Positions 44,949 through 56,904 of a stretch of 64,000 nucleotides of DNA are shown piece after piece. A program made the position numbers and the translations under genes. The number at the start of each line of letters is the position of its first letter. The first letter of the stretch is position 1. Below the pieces are notes generated by a model. The model was not told where the DNA came from. It worked only from the letters and a program-made list of their open reading frames with translations, and did not search any database. This DNA comes from Nymphaea colorata (taxonomy: Eukaryota > Streptophyta > Magnoliopsida > Nymphaeales > Nymphaeaceae): contig NC_045150.1 in NCBI RefSeq assembly GCF_008831285.2, positions 14,243,868 through 14,307,867 on the forward strand. Reading direction: 5' to 3'.

Positions 44949-47900
44949 TGTTAACACCCCAAATTTTTCCACATCAAAATTGAAGCAATGTGAAAATTTC
45001 ACAAAAGAATTGTGAAAATTTGCAATTTCAAAGCCAATTTCGAATCTAAAGAACAATTAGATTCAAATCGTGAATTTACCGAGACACGAATCCCAATGCA
45101 GGATTACGAGTCCAAATCCAATTGCAAATGTCATTTGAAATCCAAATCCAATTGCAAAATGCAAATTTTGACTTAGATCCAAGAATTGATCTAATTCAGT
45201 TAAAATGCTACGTGGGACCCACGTGTGGGCCCCACCTAGCCCTGTGGTCAAGAGCCCCCCAGGGGCCATGCCCCCCTCCATGTCAAAAAAAATAATAAAT
45301 AAAATTTTCTCTCAAATTAATTGAAGAAAAGTCATTTTCAAGAAGAAATAAAGGAGAAACCTAGGAAAATAAGACATTTATGTCTCTCTCTCTTCTTAAA
45401 CAGGTCCTCCTTAAAGAAAAAAAATCATTTTCAAGGAAGTAATTACTAGACTGGTCAAACTCACCTAACCTACTTAATCCAAGTAGGTTTGACCCGGGTG
45501 CACTCAAATGTGGTGCCAATTCCAGCTAGGTTGGTCACCACGGGCTCAACACAGTCAAAACGTAAGTCTGTCTCATGATCCAATTAATGGACGAAAATAG
45601 ACTTTGACCGAACCAAACCCACTTTGACTAAACTCAGTCAAAGTACAATTTAGCTCAATTAAGAGCTTTCTTGACCCAAATTTATCAAATTACCTCAAAT
45701 AAAGTCAAACTACTGCAAATGAGCTTTGACTTTGGTCAATTGGTCGAAATTGATCAATTTGAACAATTTTGCCCTTCTGCGGTCAAATTAAGATTAAAAA
45801 GCCTAAATTGGTTTATGAAAGACAAATAAACATTTGAATTTGTCAAATGCATGAATCAAATACCAAATTTAAATTGAATTTCTCAAGTGAAAGTTTGATT
45901 CAGTTGAAATCCATTTTCAATCAAGTTTTGGACGAAAATACCCTTTTCGAACCAAATTTGATAAAATTTTTAAATTTTATTAAAATTTAAATTGAATTAT
46001 CATAATTCAATGGCATTTGGAGCTTAGTAACTAGGTTTTAACCTTATAAGCTCGATTTCAAACAAAAAATAAATAAAAAGTACAAAATAAGGGCAAAACC
46101 CTGTGCAAGGGCATTTTCATCCAAAATTTTGGTCAAAATCGTCACCTAGGTCTGAACCCATGTTGACCAAACCTAGCCCAGCCCACCTAGCTCGTGGAAA
46201 TGGGCTGAGAAATGGTCAATTAGAGTCTTTAAAGTCTATTTAACTCATTTTACAAGTCCCCAAGGTCTTAAGCAAGTTCCCAAGGTGAGTTAAGAAGGTG
46301 GTTGAACCCACTCCTCCTCTATATAAACCTCCCCTTGGCCACCAAGAAGGGGGACAAATTTTGGAGCATTCTATCAAATTGCTGCAGCCAAGGAGCTAGG
46401 AGTGAGAAGCCAAGAAGAGAGAAGAGCTTCGTCCAAGCCCCCTTCCCCTTTTTCTCCAATTCTCTTCTTCACTTTCTTCTATTCCCCCATTGATTTTGCT
46501 AAGTTAGGGTGCTTAAGTGAACCCTTACTTAGGATTTTCGTGGTGAGAAGCCCTCTTTACCACTCCAAATTCCAGCAAGTAAGCTATTTCTTATTCTAGC
46601 TTTGCTAAGCTTGAATCCACGGTTGGATTCTTGCTTAGGATTGCTTCTCTTCTCTTCTAGACCGACCGCAAGGTAGGTGATCTTAACTCACTTCTCTTCT
46701 ACTTTAGCTTATTGTTGATTTATTTTAATTCCAGCAATTCGTGGGAGGGTTTATTTTCATTTGCTTACGGCTGGGAATGATGTCCAGCTAAGGGAAACCT
46801 ACGCTTCAATGTACATGTTAATGCATAATGCATGCATATGTCGGTTTTTGTTAAATATGAACCCAAGTATCAAATTTTGAAATGGGCCCCAAGACCACGT
46901 CCCTTTCAAAGGAATCAACTTAATACCATTTTGAACTCCCTACTATGAGAGAATCCACGGTGAGAGAGTGATTTTGCTACATCACGTATGATGAAAATGC
47001 TATAAGGGATGGATACGTTTTTATGAATGTGATCCACCCTTGCATGGCGAAATGATGGACGAATAAGCTTGAGTATTGTTTTATTTTCTTTCTTATTCAC
47101 AGTCATTTTGATTCATGTCTTTCATTTAATTAATCAAGGGTAGTGGGGAAGATTTGAAACAAGTTTTCAATCTTCTACATAAAAGAACCCAGCCATGAAT
47201 CATCATGATTCATGAGTCATGCGGTCCCTTGATAAAATTTCATTTTGAAAAGTAAGGTACGTATATGTATACATTGTTATATATGTACTTATATGTATCT
47301 GATTTCTTGTCAAAAATTACATTCCTCCCTTAAAATCAGGTTGGAACATGTTTTCAAACCGGTTTTTAAGGAAATGGGCCATTTTTATTGATTTTCCTAG
47401 TGCAAGACTATGAATCATTTTCATTTCATTTTTACTTAATTTCACAAATCCATACGTAAGATGTATGTATGTTGTTGAAATCAGATCATGTTTCATAGGA
47501 ATTGGTTTAAGAATGTCAAAGTTTACATATTTGAAATACCAACTATCCTAGAATCATCCAAAAGAGTTGACGATCTCATTACTATCAAATCTGGAATTGA
47601 ATCTATTTGAAAGACTTGTCATTTCCATCTAAGAAACAAGATATTTATTGGAATCAATGTCGACAATTTTCAGCTATTTAAATCAACACAATGTCTGATT
47701 TTTAGCTATTTTGAGACAAAAGTGGATGTCCTCCACGTCTCCCATCCATTTCAAAGATTTTACTTGACACATTTATATATTTTCACCATTTTGATAATTT
47801 TATGTCAAGCCTCAAGCTTACGGACTACATCTCTAATTCAGTGCTTAATCATATAATGAGCACATATAGAGAAAGTCCTACATTTTAATCAATCTTCATG

Positions 47901-48697
47901 CATAGATTGTATGACGTGCATACGGACTTTGAGAGATTATGAGGGAGTGAAGAATGTATGTTTCATATGAATGAATCTTGAGGTTATGAGAGAGAGAAGA
48001 ATGAATGTTCCATATAGTTTCCTTCTCGTTTCATGCTTCACTTTCACTCAAAATCAATAGCACCACATGCACATTCTCAAGAAATTAAGTGATTCAAATT
48101 TAAGTTGCAAAAAGTGACCAAGTCATATTGCAATGAGAATTTGTAAACCTCACTTAACTTCAAAAGAAAACACAAGCAATGCATTCATAATCTTTTGGCC
48201 AAAGTGCATTTGAAAAACAACATGTTTTCTAACAATTTGGAACCTATGTTCTTTCAAAAGAATGAATTCTACAAATCACATGATTTGACAAAAGAAGAGT
48301 TCAAAATCAATTTTTATCATAAGATGATCATCATCATCATCTAGAGTTCACAACAAAGAACTCAATTCCAAATCCTCAAGAATTATGTGTTTCAAATAAC
48401 ACCAAAACAAAGGTTTTTAAACCAACTTGAAAACCCCCAATATTCAAATTCATTATTCAAAAAAATGAATTTGGTTCTTGAATCCAAAACCTCAATGCAT
48501 AAGCATATAGGACTTACATCAATAACTCGTATATGATCCTTAGTCCTTGACTAATTACCCCTGTTAAAGGCGGCAGGAATGGTTGGACCTCTATCGACGA
48601 GCGGATCCTTTCTCTTGAAAATTTTCTCAAACCCCAATTTTAAAAGAATTTTGCTGACTCGCATTTCACCTCCTTGAAAAAGGAGTGGGGTGCAACA
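44949..48697 (+). repeat. Left LTR of the Tat element, 3749 bp
   Basis: It begins TGTTAACACCCC and ends GTGCAACA. There are no large insertions relative to the right LTR. The short frames inside are not conserved coding sequences. A TATA box lies at 46320-46327. Near 47930-48010 a short phrase (GAGAGATTATGAGGGAGTGAAGAATG) is repeated in variant form. Confidence 0.93.
46320..46327 (+). promoter_or_regulatory. Putative TATA box of the Tat LTR
   Basis: TATATAAA follows a CTCCTCCTC stretch and precedes a CT-rich leader. It is the best core promoter candidate in the 3.7-kb LTR. In the right LTR the equivalent reads CATATAAA (TATAAA at 59345-59350). Confidence 0.6.
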
Positions 48698-48699
48698 GA

Positions 48700-48717
48700 T
48701 GGCACACCCGGTGGGAC
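48700..48717 (+). other. Primer-binding site of the Tat element
   Basis: TGGCACACCCGGTGGGAC starts two bases after the LTR end. It begins with TGG, complementary to the CCA end of a tRNA. I do not assign the tRNA from memory. Confidence 0.65.
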
Positions 48718-49453
48718 CCGTCATTGTTTGTCTAAAGACTTATTTGGATCATATATGAGTTATTTTCACCAATGTCGGACATCAATTGCACAAAAAAAAT
48801 TTCGCAAAAATGCATACCGACATCATGTAGTGTACATTGAGGAGATTTCATGAACCTCATTCATTTCAATTTATCCACCCCTCCTCAATTTAAGGATTGT
48901 ATGCAGCCATGTATGCTCTCAAAATTTCAAATCCATCTCTTAGAATGTATGCAATAGAGCCATCTATTTTGCATCTTCTCATGAATTTTAAAAACAAATC
49001 CTTACCTATATCATATCACGTCATCATGTTGCCGGGCTATTTCTAGGACATTAGTCAAGATATAGCCTTACAACTGGACCACCCAATTGGACTGAGAAGT
49101 CCCCCCATTAGTACGAAACGGACAATAGTCCCGGTATATCGATGGGTGAACAAGGAGAAATGGAGAGCCCAAATCTAAAAACCCTTGGAAGAGTCAATGC
49201 TAGTACCATAAATTTTGGATAAATAAAGAACCATTTACCCATTTATTTTCCATAGGTTCCAAGACCAATTTTCAAAATAATGCATATAGGCAAGAGTCCT
49301 AGGAATTGCATTATCAATTTTTCATTAACTGCTTGTTTGGACGCATGTGATGTTTTACTTTGCCCCTAAGTCCATGTCCAAACCCAATGTCAAAACTCTT
49401 CTCGAGTCTCTATTGGGTCAATTCATGTCAAGTCTAATACCTTCTCTTCTCTA
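48718..49453 (+). other. Leader of the Tat element
   Basis: Untranslated leader between primer site and first frame, with no ORF or structural feature that I can support. Confidence 0.5.
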
Positions 49454-50610
49454 GATGGACTCAGAAAGTATCTTCCCATATGACACATCCTATTGGGTCA
49501 TGTCAAGGCCGATCCGGACTTCGCATCATCCCAAGTGGAGTCTACCTACCTCAGTGGTATCTTTCATGGTACCCAACTTTTCGTGTATGTTCCGGATCAC
49601 TTAGAGGATTGCGGTCTTGAAGAAGCAGTCAGTCTTGCCATACAACCTATCAATGGCAATCTAATCCATGCAATTGCTGAAAGATGGAACCCAAGGACCA
49701 ACACATTCTGGTTTCTATGGGGTGAAATGACAATCACTCTTATGAGTTCTCCAACATTATGGGTTTGCCAGAACCAAAAGGTGACCCAAGAGGTCCAATT
49801 GAAGACCAGTTCCTTGTAAACCAAGGTCAAGTCAAAACTCTAGAAGTGATTCGTAAACTCACAGGAAAAAGAGTTGGCATTTTCTAGAGAAAGATGGACA
49901 TCAATATCTTCAACTACAAGAGCTTGGTGAAATATACTCCCAATTTGTCAACCCTGCGTCACTATCAAGAAGTGTTGCAGACAAGTACAAAAACTCCATG
50001 GTGACTTGTACCGTGGGTCTTATCTTCTTCAATAATGAAGAACACATAATAGTTTCCGCATAGCTCGCCTCTTCAGAAAATGGGGGCATGTCAAAGTCCG
50101 TCACATTTCCATAGCAATGGCAGCCTTGGCATTCCTTACAGAGGGTTGGCCAAATTTTCAATTGGAGATGCAAACTCGATAGAAGGATGTGTCTTTGCAC
50201 TGCAAGCATGGTTCTACAAACATGTGGGGCCACAATCATGTCATTTTCAAAACAAAGACGGTCAGTTATCCAGTATGAGCACTACCGCAGAAAGATGGAG
50301 GAAGTTGATGACTCCACCATCATTTGGGACTTCTTTGATCGAGAGGTCATCAAGTCAAGATACACTTACAACCCAGTCAGAGGAAGTCTGCTATTGGGAC
50401 ATTTTTCATAATCAAATATCATCCAGAGCGTTGCCTCAGGCAATTCTCACTGCATCAGAGGAAGGCATATCCAATTGAGTCGGAAGGAGCCATTGTGGAG
50501 TGTGAACTAGACACTAAGAGTGGTCCGGATATACACCTATGCCCAGCAACGTTGGAATCATTTGCTCACTTGTATCTTGTCCTTGGTTCAGGATGGGTCC
50601 CGAATATGTA
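49454..50610 (+). pseudogene. Plant mobile domain (PMD)-like ORF upstream of gag, broken
   Basis: The frame 49493-49819 contains LIHAIAERWNPRTNTFWF then LWGEMTITL. This is the signature of the plant mobile domain (ALVERWRPETNTFHFPxGEMTxTLxDV), known from MAIN/MAIL proteins and from transposons. The continuation NIMGLPEPKGDP, matching the GLPxxG that follows in the family, lies in the next frame (about 49755-49790). Later pieces are ALQAWFYKHVG near 50200 and HPERCLRQF near 50412, the latter resembling the RVLRQFG motif near the domain end. At least three frame changes separate them. ATG at 49454 (MDSESIFPYD) may be the original start. It stands alone between leader and gag, separate from gag-pol. 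Confidence 0.72.
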
Positions 50611-50810
50611 AAATGGTGGGATGAAGTCCGCCCATCTATCCTTCTGTCCTAGATTGTCATGTCTAGTTCATTGTCATTAAGCCAAAATTTGTCAATTGTC
50701 AGTTATGTTAAACTTTGTTAAGTTTTGTCATTCTCATCTTTCTTTCAATATGCAATCAAAATTTTCATCTCTCATCAATTCACATCTTAAATTTTCAATT
50801 TTTCTTCTTG

Positions 50811-52200
50811 CAAGGTGAACATCCGCTTTATGGTTGAAACCAGAAGCCAAAGCAGGAGAACGAGTGAAATGGAGCTTGATCAACCTTTTATAGGAGACAG
50901 GGGAAAAGAATCTTCCTCAGAAACACCTCCCAAGCTGAAATAAATGACCCGGAATTTGAGGAATACAGAAGATTCCAAAATACATGATCATGTTCAATGA
51001 AGAACAAGCCCAGGCAGAAAAAGCCAAAAAGAAAGGGAAGAAAACAAGAAAGTACTCATCAAGCAGTTCAGACTCTTCTGAAGACGCTACAACAGAATCT
51101 AGTAGTGAGGAAGAACCGAAAACTCCAAGAAAAAGAAAAGGGAGAATCCTGGAAAACAAAAATCCAGGAAGTTGAAAAGAAGTTAAATGCAGTACAACTT
51201 AAAGGCAAGAACAAGAGGAATTTCACTTGCGAAGATTTCTACGAAAGGTTCGAAAATGACAAACACATAAAAAACTTGCCCAATAAATTTATCAAATTTG
51301 ATGGCCATGGAGACCCAAAGGCACATTTGGCCATGTTCTTTGCTGAATGCTACAAATTCGCCACAATCATAGGGCCCTCTTTTGATGTTTCCCCAGAAGC
51401 CTAGAAGGAATTGCAGCACAATGGTATCGGGAACACATCAACCCAGTGGAATTGAAAAATTTTGACATGTTAATCAACCTTTTCATTGAAAGGTTCATTC
51501 AAAATGTTGAAACTGCACCAACGATCACCACATTATGCTATCTAAAAAGAGGCCAGGTGAAAAGGTGAGAGATTTTATTCAGAGGTGGAGGTCTTCTTGC
51601 AACAAGATGAGAGACCCAATCTCTTAATCCCATGCACTGGGATTCATCGTAAACAATTTGACACAACTATTAAGGAGCCTCATTTACAATGCTCCAATCA
51701 AGTCTTTCATCGATCTCACTGAGAGGGCAGAATGCATTGAAGCAGGAATTGAGAATAGAGCTTTTGATGCTGTCATCCCGTAAAAGTAAGGGAAGATACA
51801 AAGAAGAATAGCAGAAGTCAGAATGCTCCAGCCAACATCGTGGCCAACACTACAGCCTTCAAGAAAGAAAAGTCTGAATATCCCAAGAATAAAGGGGTAA
51901 TGGACAGAGCTAGTGGCAGTAGTAGTGTCACCAAAAACAAACATCCTGGATGGGGGTACGATAGAAAATTCACCCCATTACAACAGAGTTATGAAGAGGT
52001 CATGCATATGCTAATCGACAGAGGTACTCTGTTCCTTCCAAAAGTCTCCATCCCCCCACCAATGATGGGGAAAACAAAGAGCAATTCTGCAAATTTCATC
52101 GCGCTCCAGGACATGATACAGAAGACTACCTTGTACTTAAAAATATTGTGCAAGATGCAGTTGACAAAAAATAATCAAAGAGGTCAGTGAACAACCAGAC
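50811..52200 (+). pseudogene. Tat element gag, broken
   Basis: The probable start is ATG 50830 (MVETRSQSRRTSEMEL), a usual gag N-terminus in this group. A charged linker rich in KKGKK and SSSDSSED follows near 51010-51110. The retrotransposon gag core is FIKFDGHGDPKAHLAMF near 51285, then QWYREH, FIERFIQN and the RDFIQRWRSSC stretch to about 51600. Four or more stops and frame changes interrupt it (about 50939, 51172, 51402, 51560). No CCHC knuckle is visible, and many Tat-group gags have none or a poor one. Confidence 0.8.
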
Positions 52201-53262
52201 ATTCTCAAGAATCCTTTTCCTAAACATGGCAAAGGAATAGTTTCGATGGTCAGATTTTCAACAGGTCGTCAAATTATGGTGACAAACAAAAGGATACAGC
52301 GTCCCTGGATTTCTTTGGATTGCTTTTCAAACATGATAAAGGATCCATCAATGTACAAACCGGACTGGTTAAACAAGACCATCTGACAGAGATTGATCAG
52401 AAGTCACAAGTGTGCGACCCTGAACCATTGGAATCCATTTTCAATGAATTGGACCCCTTACCTGAAGTGAAGAAGGGAGGGTTTAGCCCTAACAGGGGGA
52501 ATGAATTGGCTTTTGAACTATGTGAAAATAGTCTGATCATATTCTCTGATAAAGATCTACCAACTGCAGGTGCATCGCACAATGACGCCTTGCACATAGT
52601 GGTAGAGACAAGGGGCACCAGAGTCTCCCATGTTTTAATTGATGGTGGAGCAAGCATGAACATCTGTCCACAACAAACAGCTCGTGAGTTGGACATAAGA
52701 CAGGCCGACTATACTCCATCCACAATTTTCATCCATGGAATGACGGGACAGGACAACCATGCCTAGGATGCATATGTCTGGATTTGAATATTTCTGAGAC
52801 GTATCATCGAGTTTTATTTCATGTGGTGGATATAGAACCTCCTTCAACTTGTTGCTTGGCAGGCCATGGATCCATGCTACCAATGCAGTTCCCTCCACTC
52901 TACATCAGTGTGTCAAATGGACTCACAACGGGAATTCTATAACCATCTATGCAGAGGATAGGGAAAGTCGGCTTGTACACCCAATGATTCCGGTACCAAC
53001 ATATACAATTGAGGTACCCAGTATTCGAGTCTGCAAAGAGGAAGAAATATCTCAAATTCTTAGCAGATTGGCCATTCAGAAACCAAAGAAACAGGTATGG
53101 GTGAAAAAGGGTACCAAACCTGAAACAAGTTACAAAAGTCATCCGTTGTTCAAGAAATTCTGCCAGAATAAGAAAGGATTGGATTTACTCATACGCCATG
53201 GCTACCAGCCATTTACTGGCCTTGGCAAACATGAAAATGGAATCTTGGAACCAGTTCCTTGA
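52201..53262 (+). pseudogene. Tat element aspartic protease region
   Basis: The first frame (52320-52766) has the active site VLIDGGASMNICP, with DGG at 52641 in place of the usual D-T/N/S-G. The second (52849-53262) starts LLGRPWIHATNAVPSTLHQ, typical of the protease end in this lineage, and finishes with a glycine-rich GLGKHENGI segment like a G-patch. The stop at 52764 and a frame change before 52849 break it. Confidence 0.82.
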
Positions 53263-53719
53263 CAGGACAACGAGGCACTCAAGCCTTGGGATTTCAAGCC
53301 ACTACCTTTCGTCAAGAGCAATACCATAGGCGGATGTTCACGATCAATTTGAATCAACAAATCCGCCATCATTTTGTCATTTTGTCGTCATTGTACTCAA
53401 ATAGACCAAGTGTCTTCATTTTGTAATACCTTCAAAAATACAATGACAAATACAAATTACTTCCATATACAATGTCTCAAATTTCATCTAACTTCTTTAC
53501 AATCTTTAGGATGGCATCTGAGGATCAAACATCAAAAGCCTTTAAGGAGATAAATCCAGAACTCACTGAGGCCGAATGTCCAGAGTTCATCCAAATGAGA
53601 AAGCAAGATCAACTGTCACCTCTGATTAATGATCCGATTGACGAAATTAACATTGGCACAGAAGACAGTCCAAAGATTTTGCAAATTGGAACAAGTCTCT
53701 CAGCAGAAGAAAGAAAAAA
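53263..53719 (+). pseudogene. Linker between protease and reverse transcriptase
   Basis: The frame 53472-53723 is acidic and ends SAEERKN at a frame change, where the sequence runs on into the RT N-terminus (DFLKKHQEAFAW) in another frame. Positions 53263-53470 seem untranslated. Confidence 0.6.
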
Positions 53720-54202
53720 TTGATAGACTTCCTCAAAAAGCATCAAGAAGCCTTTGCGTGGATTTATGAGGACATGCCAGGACTTGATACAAAATTAGTC
53801 GAGCATCGACTACCATTGAAACCAGAATGCAAGCCAATCAAACAAAAGTTGAGGAAACTAGACCCTCGTCTTGAGGGGCAAGTTAAGGAAGGCCTGGAAG
53901 ACCTACTAAAGGCAGGGTTCATCCGAACAATCGACTATCCTGAATGGTTAGCAAACATTGTGGTAGTCCCAAAGAAAAATGGCAAAATTTGGCTCTGCAT
54001 CGATTTCAGAGATTTGAATAAGGCTACACCAAAGGATGACTACCCACTTCCAAACATTGACTTGTTAGTAGACAGTACGCAGGTCACGCTATGTTCTCCT
54101 TTATGGATGGATATTCTGCTTATAACCAAATTAAGTTGGCAGCTCAAGATCAAGCCAAAACATCATTTACAACCCCATTGGGTACCTTCTGCTATACAGT
54201 AA
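53720..54202 (+). pseudogene. Tat reverse transcriptase, N-terminal part
   Basis: It contains FAWIYEDMPGLD, VEHRLPL, GFIRTIDYPEWLANIVVVPK, and LCIDFRDLNKATPKDDYPLP, which are RT fingers and palm motifs of Ty3/Gypsy elements. Past about 54085 the homology jumps to the frame starting at 54091, so one indel separates the pieces and the tail up to 54202 is out of frame. Confidence 0.88.
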
Positions 54203-56904
54203 TGCCATTTGGTTTGAAGAACGCTGGGGCAACATATCAAAGGGCTATGGCAGCTATTTTTCATGACCAAATGCATCAAATCATGGATGCATATGTAGAT
54301 GGTCTACTAATTAAGTCAAAAACAAGGGAGAATCACATCAACATTCTTTCTCAAGTTTTTGATAGACTCTTACAATACAAACTTAGATTGAATCCCCAAA
54401 AAAGTGTATTTGGTGTGGAATCCGGTAAGCTTTTGGGATTTATGGTCAGCAAAAAGGGAATCGAGATGGGTCCTTCCAAAGCAAAGGTGATCATCGAAAT
54501 GTCACCCCCAACAAATCTTAAGGAGCTACGCAGCTTGCAAGGCAGAATTCAGTCAATCAGAAGGTTTATATCTAATCTCGCCATGAGGTGCGAACCCTTC
54601 CACCATTTACTGCGGAAAGGAGACAAATTTGAATGGGGGCATGAATGTCAAGCCTCATTCGAAAAGATCAAGAAGTATCTTCTTTGCCCACCAATTTTAA
54701 AACCTCCAATTTTAGGGGAACCTCTACTCCTTTACATCACAGTTAACGATTCAGCCTGTGGTGGATTTCTGGCTCAATATGAAGAAGGATGTCGAATAGA
54801 ACATGCCATTTATTACATCAGTAAGACATTTGTGCAGTATGAAAAGAACTACTCACACATGGAAAAAACTTGTTTAGCCTTGGTGTGGATGTGTCAAAAA
54901 TTAAGGTATTATCTATTGGCTTGTGAAGTTAAAATTTTATCCAAACTTAATCCACTCAAATATATCCTCGAACAGCCATTTCTGAATGGAAGGATAGCAA
55001 AGTGGCAGGTTTTACTGATGCAATATGATTTGGAATATGTGTCACAAAAATCAATCAAGGGGCAAGCCATTGCAGACCAATTGGCAGATTTTCCTCTATA
55101 TGAAGAAATTAGAACAAATGATGATTTTCTAGATGAGCAAATCCTGACGACTGAACCAGAGCCGATTTCGGAGATGTACTTTGATGGATCTAAGAGCACA
55201 GCTGGGGCAGGCATTGGGATACTTTTCATTACACCAGAAAGGGAAATGATTCCTTACTCTCTCAAATTGAATTTTTTCTGCACGCATAATATGGCAGAGT
55301 ACGAGGCCCTAATCCAAGGACTCAAAATGTTGCTCAAATTTAAAGTGCAGAGAGTTCGCATTATTGGAGATTCTCTCTTAGCTGTCAGTCAGGTCAATGG
55401 AGATTGGCAAGTCAAAGATCAAAAATTGATCTCATATCAAGAGTTAGCATCTTCCCTCTTAAGACAGTTCGAGGAATGTCAACTCTTACACGTCAAAAGA
55501 GAATTTAACCCAATAGCAGACGGTTTAGCCAATTTAGGCTTTACCATTGCCTTCAAACCTGGAGAATCTATCAGATCTTTTAAAGTTGGAAGACTCGAAC
55601 AACCATCTTTTGTCATATCAGAACAGGTGTTGCAAGCAGAAAGTAGAGAAACACCATGGTATCAGAACATCAAGGATTTTCTCCAAACTGAAACACTTCC
55701 ACCAGAAATGTCTCGAAAAGAGCAAAGAGTTTTGAGACACATGTCTTCAAGATATTTCATTCTAGCCGACATCCTATACAGAAGAGGATTCAGCACAGAA
55801 TATGCTAGATGTCTCGATGCAAATGAGGCACTAGAAGTCATTCAAGAAGCCCATGAAGGAATTTGTGGGGGACATGTAGGGTATCAGACCCTCGTCAAGC
55901 ATATAGTCAGAGCAGGGTACTATTGGCCCACAATGCAAAGAGACTGTCACCAATTTCTCAAGAAATGCATCAAATGTAAGTTGCATGCACCATTAATTCA
56001 TGCTCCAGCAGCGTACCTTCATTCGGTCAGCTCACCATGGCCATTCTCCATGTGGGCCTTCGGCGTAGTCGGTCCAATCAATCCACCTGCCTCAAATGGA
56101 CACAGGTATTTTCTTGCAGCTACAGATTACTTCACCAAATGGGTGGAAGCGATCACTTTAAAAACAGTCGAAGGACAACACGTAGTGTCCTTCATTCACA
56201 AAAATCTTTTGTGTAGATTTGGCATCCCGCATGATATCGTTTCTGATAACGGTACTCATTTCAAAAATGAGAAAATGCGCAATCTCTGCTTCAAACACAA
56301 AATACAACATCACTTTTCTGCCCCATATTACCCTCAAGGTAATGGTCAGGCAGAAGCAACCAACAAGATTTTGATTCGTGTCTTAGAAAGGACTGTTGAA
56401 ACAGGCCGAGATTGGCATGAGAAAATGCACAATGCACTTTGGGCGTATCGAACCACAATTAGGACACCCACCAATACTACACCAGTAGAATTAGTATATG
56501 GAAAGGAAATTGTCCTTCCATTACATGTCCAAAAACCAGCAATGAAATTTGCTGCTCTCATTGAACTCCCAATTAGGAAATATCAAAAAAAGAGACTTGC
56601 ACAATTAGACCTCTTAGACGAAAAAAGACTACAAGCGGCAGAGCATGCCGAAGTCTATCATAAGAGAGTCGCTCGACATTATGCCAAATCAGTCATTGAA
56701 AGAAAATTTCAGGTAAATGATCTTGTTTTAAGATCCATAGTTCCACTCAGGAGTAGACCCAAAGGAAAATGGGCGCCGAACTGGGAAGGATCATATGTTG
56801 TCAAAGAGGTTCTACCTCACAATTCTTATCGACTGATTGATGCCGATGGGGTTGAAATCCCCGATCCAATTAATGCTTTGCATCTCAAAAAATTCTATAC
56901 TTGA
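54091..56904 (+). pseudogene. Tat pol: RT, RNase H, archaeal RNase H, integrase (937 residues open)
   Basis: RT palm: FMDGYSAYNQI at the start, MPFGLKNAGATYQR near 54202, and the active site as YVDG (54292-54303), where the family has YVDD. RNase H about 54724-55095 (QLADFP end). Archaeal-type RNase H about 55165-55550, with its acidic residues visible: MYFDGSKS, NMAEYEALIQGL, IGDSLL, ADGLANLG. Integrase: HHCC finger near 55846-55980 (CIKCK end). In the core the first aspartate is replaced by glycine (FGVVGPI, codon 56062), while the second (SDNGTHF, 56245) and the glutamate (GQAEATNK, 56353) are kept. The frame ends normally (LHLKKFYT). The start given is merely where the frame opens. Confidence 0.92.

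Noticed and set aside
45063-46599. Short ORFs in the Tat LTR, with counterparts at 58011-59533
   Set aside because: Frames are not conserved between the two LTRs and lie in noncoding LTR sequence.
54091-56904. Endogenous pararetrovirus
   Set aside because: An integrase and long LTRs with target duplication are present and movement or coat proteins are absent; this is a Ty3/Gypsy retrotransposon.
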